Below, piece by piece: positions 9,125-17,972 of a stretch of DNA of 64,000 bases (positions are counted from its first letter, which is position 1; every line of letters starts with the position of its first letter). The DNA comes from Streptomyces spectabilis (GTDB lineage Bacteria > Actinomycetota > Actinomycetes > Streptomycetales > Streptomycetaceae): contig NZ_CP023690.1 in the NCBI RefSeq assembly GCF_008704795.1, positions 9,434,501 through 9,498,500 on the forward strand. Reading direction: 5' to 3'. A program made the position numbers and the translations under genes. The notes under the pieces were generated by a model. It saw only the letters and a list, made by a program, of their open reading frames with translations, was not told where the DNA came from and made no database searches.

Positions 9125-11509
9125 TCAGCTGGTCCAGGTCCACTCGGCGACCTCCGGCAGGTCGGTGCCGTGTTCGCGGATCCAGGCGTGGTGGCGGGTG
9201 CGGGCGTCGGCCATCTTCTGGCGTAGCTCGGCGGCGCGGACGCCGCAGCCGGGGACGCGGTCGATGACGTCCATGACGAGCCGGTAGCGGTCCATGTCGT
9301 TGCGCACGACCATGTCGAAGGGCGTGGTCGTGGTGCCCATCTCCTTGTAGCCGCGCACGTGCAGGTGGGGGTGGCCGGTGCGGCGGTAGGCCAGGCGGTG
9401 GATGAGCCACGGGTAGCCGTGGTAGGCGAAGATGACCGGCTTGTCGGTGGTGAAGAGGCCGTCGTACTCGAAGTCGCTCATCCCGTGCGGGTGTTCCTCG
9501 CGGGGTAGCAGGCGGGCGATGTCGACGACGTTCACGACCCGGACGGCCAGCTCGGGCAGATGGCGGCGCAGCAGCGCGGAGGCGGCCAGGGTCTCCTGGG
9601 TGGGGACGTCACCGGCGCAGGCCAGGACGACGTCGGGTTCGCGGCCGTCGCCGGCCGAGCCTGCCCACTCCCAGATTCCCGCGCCGCGGGCGCAGTGCGC
9701 GCGGGCCTGGTCCATGGACAGCCAGTCGAAGCAGGGCTGTTTGCCCGCGACGATGACGTTGACGTAGTCCCGGCTGAGCAGGGCGTGTTCGGCGACGGAG
9801 AGCAGGGTGTTGGCGTCCGGCGGCAGGTAGACGCGCACGACCTCGGGGCTCTTGTTGAGGACGTGGTCGACGAAGCCGGGGTCCTGGTGCGAGAAGCCGT
9901 TGTGGTCCTGGCGCCAGACGTGCGAGGTGAGCAGGTAGTTGAGGGACGGGATGGGCGCGCGCCATGTCAGCTCGCGCGATGTCTTGAGCCACTTGATGTG
10001 CTGGTTGACCATGGAGTCGACGATGTGCACGAACGCTTCGTAGCAGGAGAAGAGGCCGTGGCGGCCGGTGAGGAGGTAGCCCTCCAGCCAGCCCTGGCAG
10101 AGGTGCTCGGAGAGGATCTCCATGACCCGGCCGTGCCGGTCCAGGTGCTCGTCCACGTCGAGGGTCGCGGCCTGCCATGCCTTGCCGCTGGCGCTGAACA
10201 CGGCTCCCAGCCGGTTGGAGGCGGTCTCGTCGGGGCCGACGAGGCGGAAGTCCCGGCGCTCCGAGGTGTCCCGCATGACCTGCTCCAGCAGGTCGCCGAG
10301 GATCCGGGTGGGTTCGTGCAGGCTGGCGCCCGGCTTGTCGACGGGGACGGCGTAGCGGTCGAGGTCGGGTATGGGCAGCTCGCGCACGAGCAGGCCGCCG
10401 TTCGCGTGCGGGGTGGAGCCGAGGCGGCGGGAGCCCTCGGGGACACAGGCGAGCACGTCGGGCACGGGCCTGCCCTCGGCGTCGAAGAGTTCCTCGGGGC
10501 GGTAGGAGCGCAGCCAGTCCTCCAGCTGCAGCAGGTGCTCCGGGTTGTCGCGGACACCGGCCAGCGGCACCTGGTGGGATCGCCAGGTGCCCTCGACCGG
10601 CTCGCCGTCGACCTCGGCCGGGCCGGTCCAGCCCTTGGGCGTGCGCAGCACGATCATGGGCCAGGGCGCCCGCTCGGCCTCGCCTTCCTCGCGGGCCGCG
10701 TGCTGTATCTCCGCGATGCGGTCCACGGCCCGGTCGAGGGCGGCGGCCATGGCACGGTGGACCCGCGACGGGTCGTCGCCGGTGACGTGGATCGGCTCGT
10801 GTCCGTATCCGCGCAGCAGCGCGTCGAGTTCGTCCTCGGGGAGGCGGGCCAGGACGGTCGGGTTGGCGATCTTGTAGCCGTTGAGGTGGAGGACGGGCAG
10901 GACCGCACCGTCGTGCACCGGGTCGAGGAACTTGTTCGAGTGCCAGGAGGTGGCGAGCGGTCCCGTCTCCGCCTCGCCGTCGCCGATGACGCAGGCGACG
11001 AGCAGGCGCGGATTGTCGAAGGCGGCGCCGTAGGCGTGGGCGAGCGAGTAGCCGAGCTCGCCGCCCTCGTGGATGGAGCCGGGCGTCTCGGGCGCGACGT
11101 GGCTGGGCACGCCGCCGGGGAACGAGAACTGCCGGAAGAGCCGCGCCATGCCCGTCGCGTCGCGCGTGACGTCCGGGTACGTCTCGCTGTAACTGCCGTC
11201 CAGCCAGGAGTTGGCGAGCACGGCGGGGCCGCCGTGTCCGGGTCCCCAGACGCACAGCGCGTCCAGGTCGCGCTCCCGCACGATCCGGTTGAGGTGGGTG
11301 TGCACGAGGTTGAGTCCGGGTGAGGTGCCCCAGTGGCCGAGGAGGCGGGGCTTGACCTGCTCGGCCGTCAGCGGCTCGGTCAGGAGAGGGTTGGCGAGGA
11401 GGTAGATCTGACCTGCGGCGAGGTAGTTCGCTGCCCGCCAGTGGGCGTCCAGGGTGCGCAGTTCGTCATCGGTCAGTACGGTGCTGTTCTGGTGTTCGGC
11501 CGAGGGCAT
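9125..11509 (-). CDS. xfp: Xylulose-5-phosphate/fructose-6-phosphate phosphoketolase
   Basis: A 794-residue ThDP enzyme that cleaves Xu5P or F6P with phosphate to acetyl-phosphate plus GAP or E4P. The length is normal for the family. The ThDP-binding motif ([20 protein letters not shown]) lies near residue 180. Other family hallmarks include [18 protein letters not shown] and the C-terminal [12 protein letters not shown]. It provides acetyl-phosphate without NADH production, fitting the fermentative genes nearby. It is divergent from ppk2 with only about 35 bp between the start codons. Confidence 0.97.
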   Translation of the reverse strand: MPSAEHQNSTVLTDDELRTLDAHWRAANYLAAGQIYLLANPLLTEPLTAEQVKPRLLGHWGTSPGLNLVHTHLNRIVRERDLDALCVWGPGHGGPAVLANSWLDGSYSETYPDVTRDATGMARLFRQFSFPGGVPSHVAPETPGSIHEGGELGYSLAHAYGAAFDNPRLLVACVIGDGEAETGPLATSWHSNKFLDPVHDGAVLPVLHLNGYKIANPTVLARLPEDELDALLRGYGHEPIHVTGDDPSRVHRAMAAALDRAVDRIAEIQHAAREEGEAERAPWPMIVLRTPKGWTGPAEVDGEPVEGTWRSHQVPLAGVRDNPEHLLQLEDWLRSYRPEELFDAEGRPVPDVLACVPEGSRRLGSTPHANGGLLVRELPIPDLDRYAVPVDKPGASLHEPTRILGDLLEQVMRDTSERRDFRLVGPDETASNRLGAVFSASGKAWQAATLDVDEHLDRHGRVMEILSEHLCQGWLEGYLLTGRHGLFSCYEAFVHIVDSMVNQHIKWLKTSRELTWRAPIPSLNYLLTSHVWRQDHNGFSHQDPGFVDHVLNKSPEVVRVYLPPDANTLLSVAEHALLSRDYVNVIVAGKQPCFDWLSMDQARAHCARGAGIWEWAGSAGDGREPDVVLACAGDVPTQETLAASALLRRHLPELAVRVVNVVDIARLLPREEHPHGMSDFEYDGLFTTDKPVIFAYHGYPWLIHRLAYRRTGHPHLHVRGYKEMGTTTTPFDMVVRNDMDRYRLVMDVIDRVPGCGVRAAELRQKMADARTRHHAWIREHGTDLPEVAEWTWTS

Positions 11510-11544
11510 GAGGACTCCGTAAGTCGTCGGACGGAGGGAACGGC
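11510..11544. promoter_or_regulatory. 35-bp divergent spacer between xfp and ppk2
   Basis: The spacer holds two opposed ribosome sites: GGAGGG for ppk2 on the plus strand, and GGAG for xfp on the minus strand. Together they create a CTCCGT/ACGGAG inverted repeat at 11515-11536. There is no room for two separate promoters plus operators, so at least one promoter must lie inside the opposite gene, or the mRNAs are leaderless-like or overlapping. Confidence 0.6.
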
Positions 11545-12345
11545 ATGACGGGCAAGGCGTCGTCGCTGCCGCGTGGGGTGTACGAGCGGGAGTTGCTGCG
11601 CCTGCAGACGGAACTGGTGAAGGTCCAGGAGTGGGTGCGCGCGGAGCGTGCCCGGCTGGTCGTGGTGTTCGAGGGACGGGACGCCGCGGGCAAGGGCGGC
11701 ACCATCAAGCGGATCGCGGACCATCTGAATCCGCGGGTCGCGCGCATCGTCGCTCTGCCCAAGCCCACCGAGCGCGAGCGCACCCAGTGGTACTTCCAGC
11801 GGTACGTCGAGCACTTGCCGGCGGCCGGGGAGATCGTGCTGTTCGACCGCAGCTGGTACAACCGCGCCGGGGTGGAGCACGTCATGGGCTTCTGCACCAA
11901 GGAGGAGCACCAGCTGTTCCTGCGTCAGTGCCCGATCTTCGAGCGCATGCTGGTGGAGGATGGCGTCCTGCTGCGCAAGTACTGGTTCTCGGTGAGCGAC
12001 GCGGTGCAGCAGGAGCGCTTCCAGCGGCGCCTGAAGGACCCGACGCGACGCTGGAAGCTGTCGCCGATGGACCTGGAGTCCATCACGCGCTGGGAGGCCT
12101 ACTCCCGGGCCAAGGACGAGATGATGGTGCACACCGACATCGCGGAGGCCCCGTGGTACGTGGTCGAGAGCGACGACAAGCGCCGGGCCCGGCTGAACAT
12201 GATCGCCCACCTGCTCGGCTCCGTGCCTTACCACGAGGTGCCCCCGCCGGTGCTCGAACTGCCGCCACGGCCCGCGTCGACCGGCTACCAGCGCCCGCCG
12301 CGTGACCTGCAGACCTATGTTGCGGACCACGCGGCGACGCTCTGA
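11545..12345 (+). CDS. ppk2: Polyphosphate kinase 2 (PPK2)
   Basis: A 266-residue cytosolic enzyme moving phosphate between polyphosphate and nucleotides. The Walker A-like motif [16 protein letters not shown] lies near residues 48-63, the Walker B/lid region is [17 protein letters not shown], and [10 protein letters not shown] follows. The length matches single-domain PPK2. A GGAGGGAACGGC site precedes the ATG. It is convergent with a USP gene 14 bp downstream. Polyphosphate-driven nucleotide rephosphorylation fits an energy-starvation island (inference). Class I versus II/III activity cannot be read with confidence from the sequence. Confidence 0.95.
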   Translation: MTGKASSLPRGVYERELLRLQTELVKVQEWVRAERARLVVVFEGRDAAGKGGTIKRIADHLNPRVARIVALPKPTERERTQWYFQRYVEHLPAAGEIVLFDRSWYNRAGVEHVMGFCTKEEHQLFLRQCPIFERMLVEDGVLLRKYWFSVSDAVQQERFQRRLKDPTRRWKLSPMDLESITRWEAYSRAKDEMMVHTDIAEAPWYVVESDDKRRARLNMIAHLLGSVPYHEVPPPVLELPPRPASTGYQRPPRDLQTYVADHAATL

Positions 12346-12359
12346 ACCGCGCACTCCGA

Positions 12360-13241
12360 TCACGCTGCTTGCGGTACGACGGCGACCGGACAGGCCGAGT
12401 GGTGCAGGAGCATGTGCGCGACGCGGCCGAGCTGGAGCCCGTACGGTCCGCGCCGCCGCTGAGCGCCCACCACGAGCAGGTCGGCACGGGCTGAGGCGTC
12501 GAGGAGCACCAGGTGAGCGGCGCCCTCGACGACGTGCTCCAGCACCGCGACAGAGGGGTGGTCCGACACGGCGTCGCGCAGTGCCGCGGCGAGGCCGTCC
12601 GCGGCGAGCCGCTCGTGGGAGGTGGAGGGCTCACCGGGCCGATGGTCGGGCACGGGGGTCTCGTACAGGGATCGACGCCACACGTGTACGGCCTCCAGGA
12701 CGACGTGCCGGTGCTCGGCCTCGTCGAAGGCGAACCGGATGGCCGCCGCGGAGTGCGGCTGCTCGCCGACGCCCACCATGACGCGCTGTCGCGTACTGGC
12801 CCTGGCCTGGTTGTCGTGGCTGCCGCGCAGCACGATCACCGGGCAGTCGGCGCGGGCGGCGACGCCGAGGCTGACCGATCCGAGCAGCAGCTCTGCGAGG
12901 CGGCTGCGCCCGCGTGAGGCCACCACCAGGGCGAGGGCGCTGCGGCCCTCGCTCAGCAGCGCGGGGACGGGATCCTCGTGCCTGACGTGGAGGGAGACTT
13001 TGAGGCCCTCCTCGCGGCGGTGCGCCCGCTGCGCGGCGGTGTAGACGACGAAGTCGGCCAGCTCCATGGCCGACGGCTTGCCCGGAAGGTGCGCGAGAGG
13101 GGTCTCGCTGTCGTTCTCCCACGACGCGGCGTACACCAGCCGCAACGGCACTTCCCGCAGGGCCGCCTCGTCGGCGGCCCAGTCGACGGCGCGCAGGCTG
13201 TGGTCGGAGCCGTCGACACCTACGACGAGGGGGAGTTCCAT
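12360..13241 (-). CDS. Tandem universal stress protein
   Basis: Two UspA domains in about 293 residues. The first opens VVGVDGSDHSLRAVDWAADE and has the nucleotide-loop motif ASRGRSRLAELLLGSVS. The second begins MVGVGEQPHSAAAIRFAFDE and ends with VGAQRRRG...GRVAHMLLHHSACPVAVVP. The ATG at 13241 is preferred, as it starts the domain directly; the frame also has a GTG nine bases upstream. It lies 24 bp downstream of the next USP gene, so both are probably co-transcribed from the promoter near 14.2 kb. The second domain has a weaker G-x2-G-x9-G loop, so ATP binding there is uncertain. Confidence 0.93.
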   Translation of the reverse strand: MELPLVVGVDGSDHSLRAVDWAADEAALREVPLRLVYAASWENDSETPLAHLPGKPSAMELADFVVYTAAQRAHRREEGLKVSLHVRHEDPVPALLSEGRSALALVVASRGRSRLAELLLGSVSLGVAARADCPVIVLRGSHDNQARASTRQRVMVGVGEQPHSAAAIRFAFDEAEHRHVVLEAVHVWRRSLYETPVPDHRPGEPSTSHERLAADGLAAALRDAVSDHPSVAVLEHVVEGAAHLVLLDASARADLLVVGAQRRRGPYGLQLGRVAHMLLHHSACPVAVVPQAA

Positions 13242-13265
13242 CCACCTCACCTCTCCTCAGCACGC

Positions 13266-14117
13266 TCAGTGGTGCGGGACGACCGCGACGGGACACGCGG
13301 CGCGGCGGAGCACGGTGTGAACCACCGGCCCGATGTGGGGGCCGATCGGGGTGCGGCGGATCCGGCGGCCGACCACGAGGAGGGAGGCGTCCTGGGAGGC
13401 AGCGGTCACGTGCTGGGCCGCACCGCCGGAACGGGCCTCGTCGACGATAGCCACTTGGGGGAACGCACGGGCCCACGGCCGCAGCATCCCGGCCAGCTCG
13501 GCCGGGGAGCGCGGGTCCGGATCCGCGTGCACGACGCGCAGCGGGGCGGAGCGGCGCGCGGCCGCCTCGAAGGCGAAGGCGACGACGGCGTCGTGCGGGT
13601 TCACGGTGTCCAGGCCGAGGACCACGGGCCGGTACGGAGCGGCCGTGGACGGGATGCCGACGGGGTCCATCAGGTGCTCGTCGACGGCTTGTTCCCCGGC
13701 GCGCACCAGCACCGCCGGCTGCCCGGCGTGGGCGAGGGCCGCGAGCGCCACGGAGCCCACCAGGAACCCGGTGAGTCCGCTCAGGCCGCGCGAGCCGAGG
13801 ACGAGCAGTGCCTCGTCCTCCCGAGCCCGTCGCGGCAGTAGGTCCCCGGGGCTGCCGGAGAGTCGGCGTACGCCGACCGTGACGCCGGGGTGCCGCAGGC
13901 GCAGCCCCTCGGCGTACTCGCGAGGGATGCGGTCGATCCAGTGCCGGCTCGTCTCCGGTCCCATGAGCGGCGCCTGGGTGACAGGCTCTGGCACCGGTTC
14001 CAGCACGCTGACGAGGGTGAGCGGCAGGTCGCGCAGCTTCGCTTCCCTGGCGGCCCACTCCGTGGCGGCCTGGCTCTCGGGTGAGCCGTCGAGGCCCACG
14101 ATGACGGCTCGGGGCAT
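13266..14117 (-). CDS. Tandem universal stress protein
   Basis: About 283 residues with two UspA domains. The first starts AVIVGLDGSPESQAATEWAA and contains LGSRGLSGLTGFLVGSVALA. The second starts PVVLGLDTVNPHDAVVAFAF and ends VGRRIRRTPIGPHIG...CPVAVVPHH. The start at 14117 matches the domain start and has an upstream GGAGGTGGGCGAC site. Two palindromes fitting the recurring regulatory box lie 64-100 bp upstream (14181-14214). Similar two-domain USPs are classic members of the DosR regulon in mycobacteria. Confidence 0.93.
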   Translation of the reverse strand: MPRAVIVGLDGSPESQAATEWAAREAKLRDLPLTLVSVLEPVPEPVTQAPLMGPETSRHWIDRIPREYAEGLRLRHPGVTVGVRRLSGSPGDLLPRRAREDEALLVLGSRGLSGLTGFLVGSVALAALAHAGQPAVLVRAGEQAVDEHLMDPVGIPSTAAPYRPVVLGLDTVNPHDAVVAFAFEAAARRSAPLRVVHADPDPRSPAELAGMLRPWARAFPQVAIVDEARSGGAAQHVTAASQDASLLVVGRRIRRTPIGPHIGPVVHTVLRRAACPVAVVPHH

Positions 14118-14180
14118 GTCGCCCACCTCCTGCTCCGGTGTTGTCGTGTCAGCGTTGCGCGTGCCGTGACCCTGGGGCAG

Positions 14181-14214
14181 GGGCCGCAGGTCCCGGCTCA
14201 GGACCGACAGGCCC
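14181..14214 (-). promoter_or_regulatory. Candidate OsdR-type boxes upstream of the USP pair
   Basis: GGACC-GACA-GGCCC (14201-14214) fits the recurring GGNCC-N4-GGNCC palindrome. GGGCC-GCAG-GTCCC (14181-14194) is a one-base variant that also resembles the mycobacterial GGGAC-N4-GTCCC core. They lie 64-97 bp upstream of the USP start. Confidence 0.5.
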
Positions 14215-14252
14215 TGCCGCGCACCGGCCGTTCACCCGGGGCCTCGACAGGT

Positions 14253-14870
14253 TCACCGCAGCCAGCTGTGGTCACGTACGAACGGCAGCCTCACCCAACG
14301 GGCACCGGCGCCGAGCGCGTCACCGGCGGAGGCGAGGGCGAGCGTGATCAGGGCGGCCGCGTAGATGACGTGGTACTCCAGGACGGGATTGGTGGACATG
14401 CTCGGCGAGCCGTCGGAGAGGTGCTTGGCGGGCGGCCACTCGGCCATCCACATCAGGATCATCATCGCCGTCCCGGCGGCGGCCGCCAGGCGCAGGGCGA
14501 CACCGGAGACGAGGGCGATGCCGATGCCGAGCAGCCCGGTCATGAACAACCAGTCCGCCCAGGCGTCACCCGCCCAGGAGTGGAACGTGGACTCCATCGG
14601 CCCGGCTGCCACACCGCTGAGGAACCCCTTGGTGGGCGACCCGCCGTCGACCCAGCCCTTTCCGGACGCGGTGGCGTAGCCGAACCCGAAGGCCTTGTCG
14701 AGGAAGGCCCACAGAAAGACAGCCCCCATCAACAGGCGCAGGGAGGCGAAGGCGTAGGCCCGGGCGGTGTGCGTACGCGCGGCCGCGGATGCCGCGTGGG
14801 CCGCGGTGCGGCGCTTGAACGAGGGCATGGGAACCCCCATGCTCCGGTGCGGGTGGTCGTGGGTGCTCAT
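14253..14870 (-). CDS. DoxX/DoxD-family membrane protein
   Basis: A 205-residue protein with an N-terminal cytoplasmic stretch and four membrane helices (FASLRLLMGAVFLWAFLDKA, the WADWLFMTGLLGIGIALVSG region, LRLAAAAGTAMMILMWMAEW, and EYHVIYAAALITLALASAG). The loop with EYHVIYA and the DKAFGFGYAT segment are typical of actinomycete DoxX-like proteins related to the small subunit of thiosulfate:quinone oxidoreductase. The function is unproven; a link to the quinone pool is possible. A strong GGAAGGAGCACGACC site fixes the ATG. A regulatory-box palindrome lies 101 bp upstream. Confidence 0.85.
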   Translation of the reverse strand: MSTHDHPHRSMGVPMPSFKRRTAAHAASAAARTHTARAYAFASLRLLMGAVFLWAFLDKAFGFGYATASGKGWVDGGSPTKGFLSGVAAGPMESTFHSWAGDAWADWLFMTGLLGIGIALVSGVALRLAAAAGTAMMILMWMAEWPPAKHLSDGSPSMSTNPVLEYHVIYAAALITLALASAGDALGAGARWVRLPFVRDHSWLR

Positions 14871-14970
14871 GGTCGTGCTCCTTCCGGCTTTCGACGGCGT
14901 CTTCGTGGGGCACCCCTCACTCTGGCCGCACGGACCCGGCCGGGCCGTGTGCCGAACGTCCGGGACACCG

Positions 14971-14997
14971 GGGCCGGAAGGTCCTTCTGAGAAGGCC
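14971..14997 (-). promoter_or_regulatory. Candidate OsdR-type box upstream of the DoxX gene
   Basis: GGGCC-GGAA-GGTCC (14971-14984) fits the recurring palindrome. It overlaps a second inverted repeat, CCTTCT-G-AGAAGG (14983-14995), so the site could be read by two regulators. Confidence 0.5.
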
Positions 14998-15089
14998 GGT
15001 CGGTCCCGGTGCGGCAGCGACCGTACGGCACTTCGCGCCTGGCTGGGCGACGGCGAGACCGCCGCACATCACGGCCCTAGAGTGGGCCC

Positions 15090-15221
15090 GTGGACTGGGG
15101 GACGCTCATGGGGACGGGACTCGGCGCGACCATCGGTGTCGGATCGACATTGATCGCTGACCGGATCCGCTGGAAACGTGACCAGGACGCTATGCGAGAG
15201 GATCTCGGGGCGGACGGGTGA
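15090..15221 (+). pseudogene. Truncated N-terminal fragment of a small membrane-anchored protein
   Basis: A 43-codon frame from a GTG encodes VDWGTLMGTGLGATIGVGST then LIADRIRWKRDQDAMREDLG before a stop. This is a glycine-zipper membrane helix followed by the start of a charged helix. It looks like the first ~40 residues of the longer actinomycete proteins that continue for another ~120 residues, so I read it as a 3'-truncated gene. Nothing matching the missing part follows in any frame before the USP gene at 15312. Confidence 0.5.
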
Positions 15222-15311
15222 GGCGGTGACGCGGCAGTGCTTCGCGGTGCCCCGGACGTGGCCTGTGGCCCCCGATGCGCGCGCCGTCCGTGAAGGCTGA
15301 ATCGACTTGAG

Positions 15312-16202
15312 TCATTGATGCGGTACGACGGCCACCGGGCATGCGGCGTGATGCAGTAGAGCGTGGGTGACCGCGCCGAGGTGGCTGCTGGACGCCTTGC
15401 GCCCCACCACGACGAGGGAGGCCGCCCTCGCCGCGTGGACCAGTGCACCGGCGGCTCGCTCCTCCGAGACGCACTCGACCACGAACACCTCGGGGTACTT
15501 CGCGCACCACGGCCGCAGCGCGGCGATCACAGCACGCTCCTGGGCCGCGAGCAACTCCGGCCCCGGGAACGGCTGTCCCTCAGCCGTACGCGGTGGCGCG
15601 GGGCGGAAGGCGTGGACGACCTGCAGGGACGCCCCGTACTCCCGCGCGCTGACGAAGGCGAACTCGATCAGCTGGTCACAAGGGTGCTCGGTGTCGAGAC
15701 CGAGCACGACGTCGCGGTAGGGAGTCTCCGGCACTTCGTCCGGGGAGATGCCGTGCAGCGCGGGCAGGTGCTCATCGGCGGAGGTCTCGCCCTTGCGGAC
15801 GAGAACGACCGGGCACGGGGAGCGGGCGACGACCCGCTGCGACACGTCACCGACGACGAATCCGGCGACACGGCCCAGGCCGCGGGACCCGACGGCCAGC
15901 AGCTCCGACGTCTCGGCGGCGGAGACCAGAGCGGTGACCGGGGCGCCGGGCACCAGCCGCTCATCGATCCGCAGTCCCGAATGGGCGGCGCGGACGCTGC
16001 CCACGGCTTCGCTGAGGACCTGTTCGGCGACCGCGCGCTCGGTACTGTCGGCCGGGACCGACGAGGCCGGATGCGGATGCCACCTCCACGCGTGCACGAG
16101 GCGCAGCGGGACGCTCCGGCGCAGCGCCTCCCGAGCCGCCCACTGAGCGGCCGCGAGACTCTCCGCGGAACCGTCGACACCCGCAGTGACGAACCGATCC
16201 AT
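15312..16202 (-). CDS. Tandem universal stress protein
   Basis: 296 residues, two UspA domains. Domain 1 begins FVTAGVDGSAESLAAAQWAA and has the loop VGSRGLGRVAGFVVGDVSQR. Domain 2 begins DVVLGLDTEHPCDQLIEFAF and ends VVGRKASSSHLGAVTHALLH then AACPVAVVPHQ. The start at 16202 is supported by GGGAGGTGCGCACC; a start 18 bp upstream is in frame but poorer. It is divergent from the cyclic-nucleotide-domain gene at 16482, and the shared ~280-bp intergenic region has two regulatory-box palindromes. Confidence 0.93.
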   Translation of the reverse strand: MDRFVTAGVDGSAESLAAAQWAAREALRRSVPLRLVHAWRWHPHPASSVPADSTERAVAEQVLSEAVGSVRAAHSGLRIDERLVPGAPVTALVSAAETSELLAVGSRGLGRVAGFVVGDVSQRVVARSPCPVVLVRKGETSADEHLPALHGISPDEVPETPYRDVVLGLDTEHPCDQLIEFAFVSAREYGASLQVVHAFRPAPPRTAEGQPFPGPELLAAQERAVIAALRPWCAKYPEVFVVECVSEERAAGALVHAARAASLVVVGRKASSSHLGAVTHALLHHAACPVAVVPHQ

Positions 16203-16289
16203 GGTGCGCACCTCCCGCATCCGTGGCCGCGCCCGATGCCGACACGGCCCTCAGGACCGACCGTCGCGCCGGTACGCAGACGAGGGAAG

Positions 16290-16303
16290 GGCCCGCATGG
16301 CCC
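16290..16303. promoter_or_regulatory. Candidate OsdR-type box, USP side
   Basis: GGCCC-GCAT-GGCCC, 88 bp upstream of the USP start at 16202, fits GGNCC-N4-GGNCC. Confidence 0.5.
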
Positions 16304-16402
16304 GGATGGAGGTCGTTCGGCCTTTTCACGGCTGTCCTGTATCAGCTCACCACAAGCCCGGGTGTGCCCGATGTCCTCGTGGGAGCCAGGTGACCTGTCT
16401 GA

Positions 16403-16416
16403 GGGCCGAGTGGCCC
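16403..16416. promoter_or_regulatory. Candidate OsdR-type box, cNMP-domain gene side
   Basis: GGGCC-GAGT-GGCCC, a 5-bp-arm palindrome with a 4-nt spacer, lies 66 bp upstream of the ATG at 16482. Confidence 0.55.
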
Positions 16417-16450
16417 ATGGCCTCGTACGGAGTCTCGGATCATGCTGGAA

Positions 16451-16463
16451 GGAGGTCCACCTG
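16451..16463 (+). promoter_or_regulatory. Near-perfect Shine-Dalgarno with a non-AUG start option
   Basis: AAGGAGGT ends at 16456, 4 nt before an in-frame CTG (16461) and 7 nt before an in-frame ATT (16464). Both are in the frame of the gene annotated from ATG 16482, which has its own GGAGG site. A longer form of the protein with a 6-7 residue N-terminal extension is therefore possible. Confidence 0.35.
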
Positions 16464-16481
16464 ATTGCCTCGGAGGACGCC

Positions 16482-16946
16482 ATGAACACTTCGTCCGCAT
16501 CCCATACCCTGCGGTCACTGCCTCACGAACATCGGGAGCGCCTGATGGGCGTCGCCCACGAGGTCTCGTTCCCCCAGGGGACACGCCTCTTCTCGGAGGG
16601 CGGGCGTGCCGATCACTTCTGGGTCGTGCGCACCGGCTCGATCGACCTCGACATGAAGGTGCCCGGTCGCCGGGCGGCCGTCATCGAAACCCTCGGCCAC
16701 GACGAACTGGTCGGCTGGTCCTGGCTGTTCGGACCGCCCGTGTGGCACCTGGGCGCCGAGACGGCGTCGCCGGTGCGCGCATACGAGTTCGACGCCACGG
16801 CCGTGCGGGCCATGTGCCAGGGCGATCCCGCGTTCGGCCTGGCGATCGCCGACTGGGTGGGCGGCACCCTCGCCCACCGACTGCGCTCGGCGCGCACCCG
16901 TCTCCTCGACCTGTACGCGCCGTACGGCAGCGGTAGCACGTTGTGA
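16482..16946 (+). CDS. Cyclic nucleotide-binding-domain protein without HTH
   Basis: 154 residues consisting only of a Crp-type cNMP-binding beta-roll (VSFPQGTRLFSEGGRADHFW, VVRTGSIDLDM, and LGHDELVGWSWLFGPPVWHL) and a C-terminal helix (about 105-145, GLAIADWVGGTLAHRLRSAR). The winged-helix DNA-binding domain of Crp/Fnr is absent, so it is not a classical transcription factor. Stand-alone proteins of this kind occur beside USP genes in actinobacteria; they may sense a small molecule and act by protein contact (inference). The ATG has a CGGAGGACGCC site. Confidence 0.85.
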   Translation: MNTSSASHTLRSLPHEHRERLMGVAHEVSFPQGTRLFSEGGRADHFWVVRTGSIDLDMKVPGRRAAVIETLGHDELVGWSWLFGPPVWHLGAETASPVRAYEFDATAVRAMCQGDPAFGLAIADWVGGTLAHRLRSARTRLLDLYAPYGSGSTL

Positions 16947-17116
16947 TCGGCCGCGGTGGCCGGACCCCGGCGGCTTCCGCGTGCCCGACACCGGTCGGCA
17001 CTGGTGCGCCTGATGCCAGCGAGTGATGATCTGCGTACCAGAGCGTGGTCAACGCTCACACGGGCAGTCCGCAGCCCGTCACAGCCACCGCGACGGACAG
17101 GGGAGCAGAGGCCGTC

Positions 17117-17818
17117 ATGACTGAGACACGCACCTTCACGGAGCAGGATCCGATCCGCGTCTTCCTGTTGGACGACCACGAAGTCGTCCGACGCGGACTG
17201 ACCGACCTGCTGAACGCCGAACCGGACATCGCGGTGATCGGCGACGCCGACAGCGCCGAACACGCGCTGACTCGTGGGCCCGCGCTGCGCCCGGACGTAG
17301 CGGTGCTCGATGTGCGCCTGGCCGACGGGGACGGCATCACCGTCTGCCGCGAGCTGCGCAGCCAGATGCCGGACCTGGCCGTGCTGATGCTGACTTCCTT
17401 CGACGACGAGGAGGCCCTGCTGGACGCGATCATGGCCGGAGCGGCGGGCTATGTACTCAAGCAGATCAAGGGATCCGACCTGGTCTCGGCGGTGCGCACC
17501 GTCGCCTCGGGCCAGTCCCTCCTCGACCCGACGACGACCGCGCGGCTGATGCGCTCCCTGCGCGCGGAGCCCGTCGAGACGCCCGCTGTCGCGCCCGAGT
17601 TGGCGGGCCTGACGGAGCGTGAGCGGGACATCCTGGCCCTGATCGGCGACGGTCTGACCAACCGCGAGATCGGCAAGAGGCTCTACCTCTCGGAGAAGAC
17701 CGTCAAGAACCACATCTCCCGGCTGCTGTCGAAGCTCGGAGTGCAGCGCCGCGTGCAGGCGGCGGTCATCGCCACGCAGTTGCAAGCTCCCGAGCGGGGC
17801 GGTGACGCCGCACGGTGA
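17117..17818 (+). CDS. osdR: DevR/DosR-type response regulator (OsdR)
   Basis: A 233-residue NarL-family regulator. The receiver (14-130) has DD at 19-20 and the phospho-acceptor Asp65 (VAVLDVRLADGDGI). The LuxR HTH (about 163-225) reads LTERERDILALIGDGLTNRE followed by LYLSEKTVKNHISRLLSKLG. The whole chain, especially VFLLDDHEVVRRGLTDLL and AGAAGYVLKQIKG, closely follows mycobacterial DevR. In S. coelicolor the homologue OsdR controls oxygen, stress and development genes including USPs and nitroreductases (literature knowledge). The start at 17117 begins MTETRTF and has GGGGAG upstream; the frame is open to 17045. The cognate kinase is encoded opposite at 18951-20693. Confidence 0.93.
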   Translation: MTETRTFTEQDPIRVFLLDDHEVVRRGLTDLLNAEPDIAVIGDADSAEHALTRGPALRPDVAVLDVRLADGDGITVCRELRSQMPDLAVLMLTSFDDEEALLDAIMAGAAGYVLKQIKGSDLVSAVRTVASGQSLLDPTTTARLMRSLRAEPVETPAVAPELAGLTERERDILALIGDGLTNREIGKRLYLSEKTVKNHISRLLSKLGVQRRVQAAVIATQLQAPERGGDAAR

Positions 17819-17972
17819 AGGGCGTACGGGCCGCCCGGCTGCGGCAGGAGACCGTATGGCCCCTCCCCGGCCGACGGCGGGCACCCCCAGGCTGGTCAGC
17901 AGGAGCACCGGACTGATCACCGGTCACGGACCGGCCCCGGCCCCCACGGCGCCGGGCGGGGAGGAGTTCGCC

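Noticed and set aside
9560..11323. Long plus-strand frame opposite xfp
   Set aside because: Low-complexity antisense shadow of a well supported phosphoketolase.
11515..11536. CTCCGT/ACGGAG inverted repeat as an operator between xfp and ppk2
   Set aside because: It is fully explained by two opposing ribosome-binding sites.
16246..16260. GGCCC-TCA-GGACC as another regulatory box
   Set aside because: The spacer is three, not four bases; two better matches exist in the same intergenic region.
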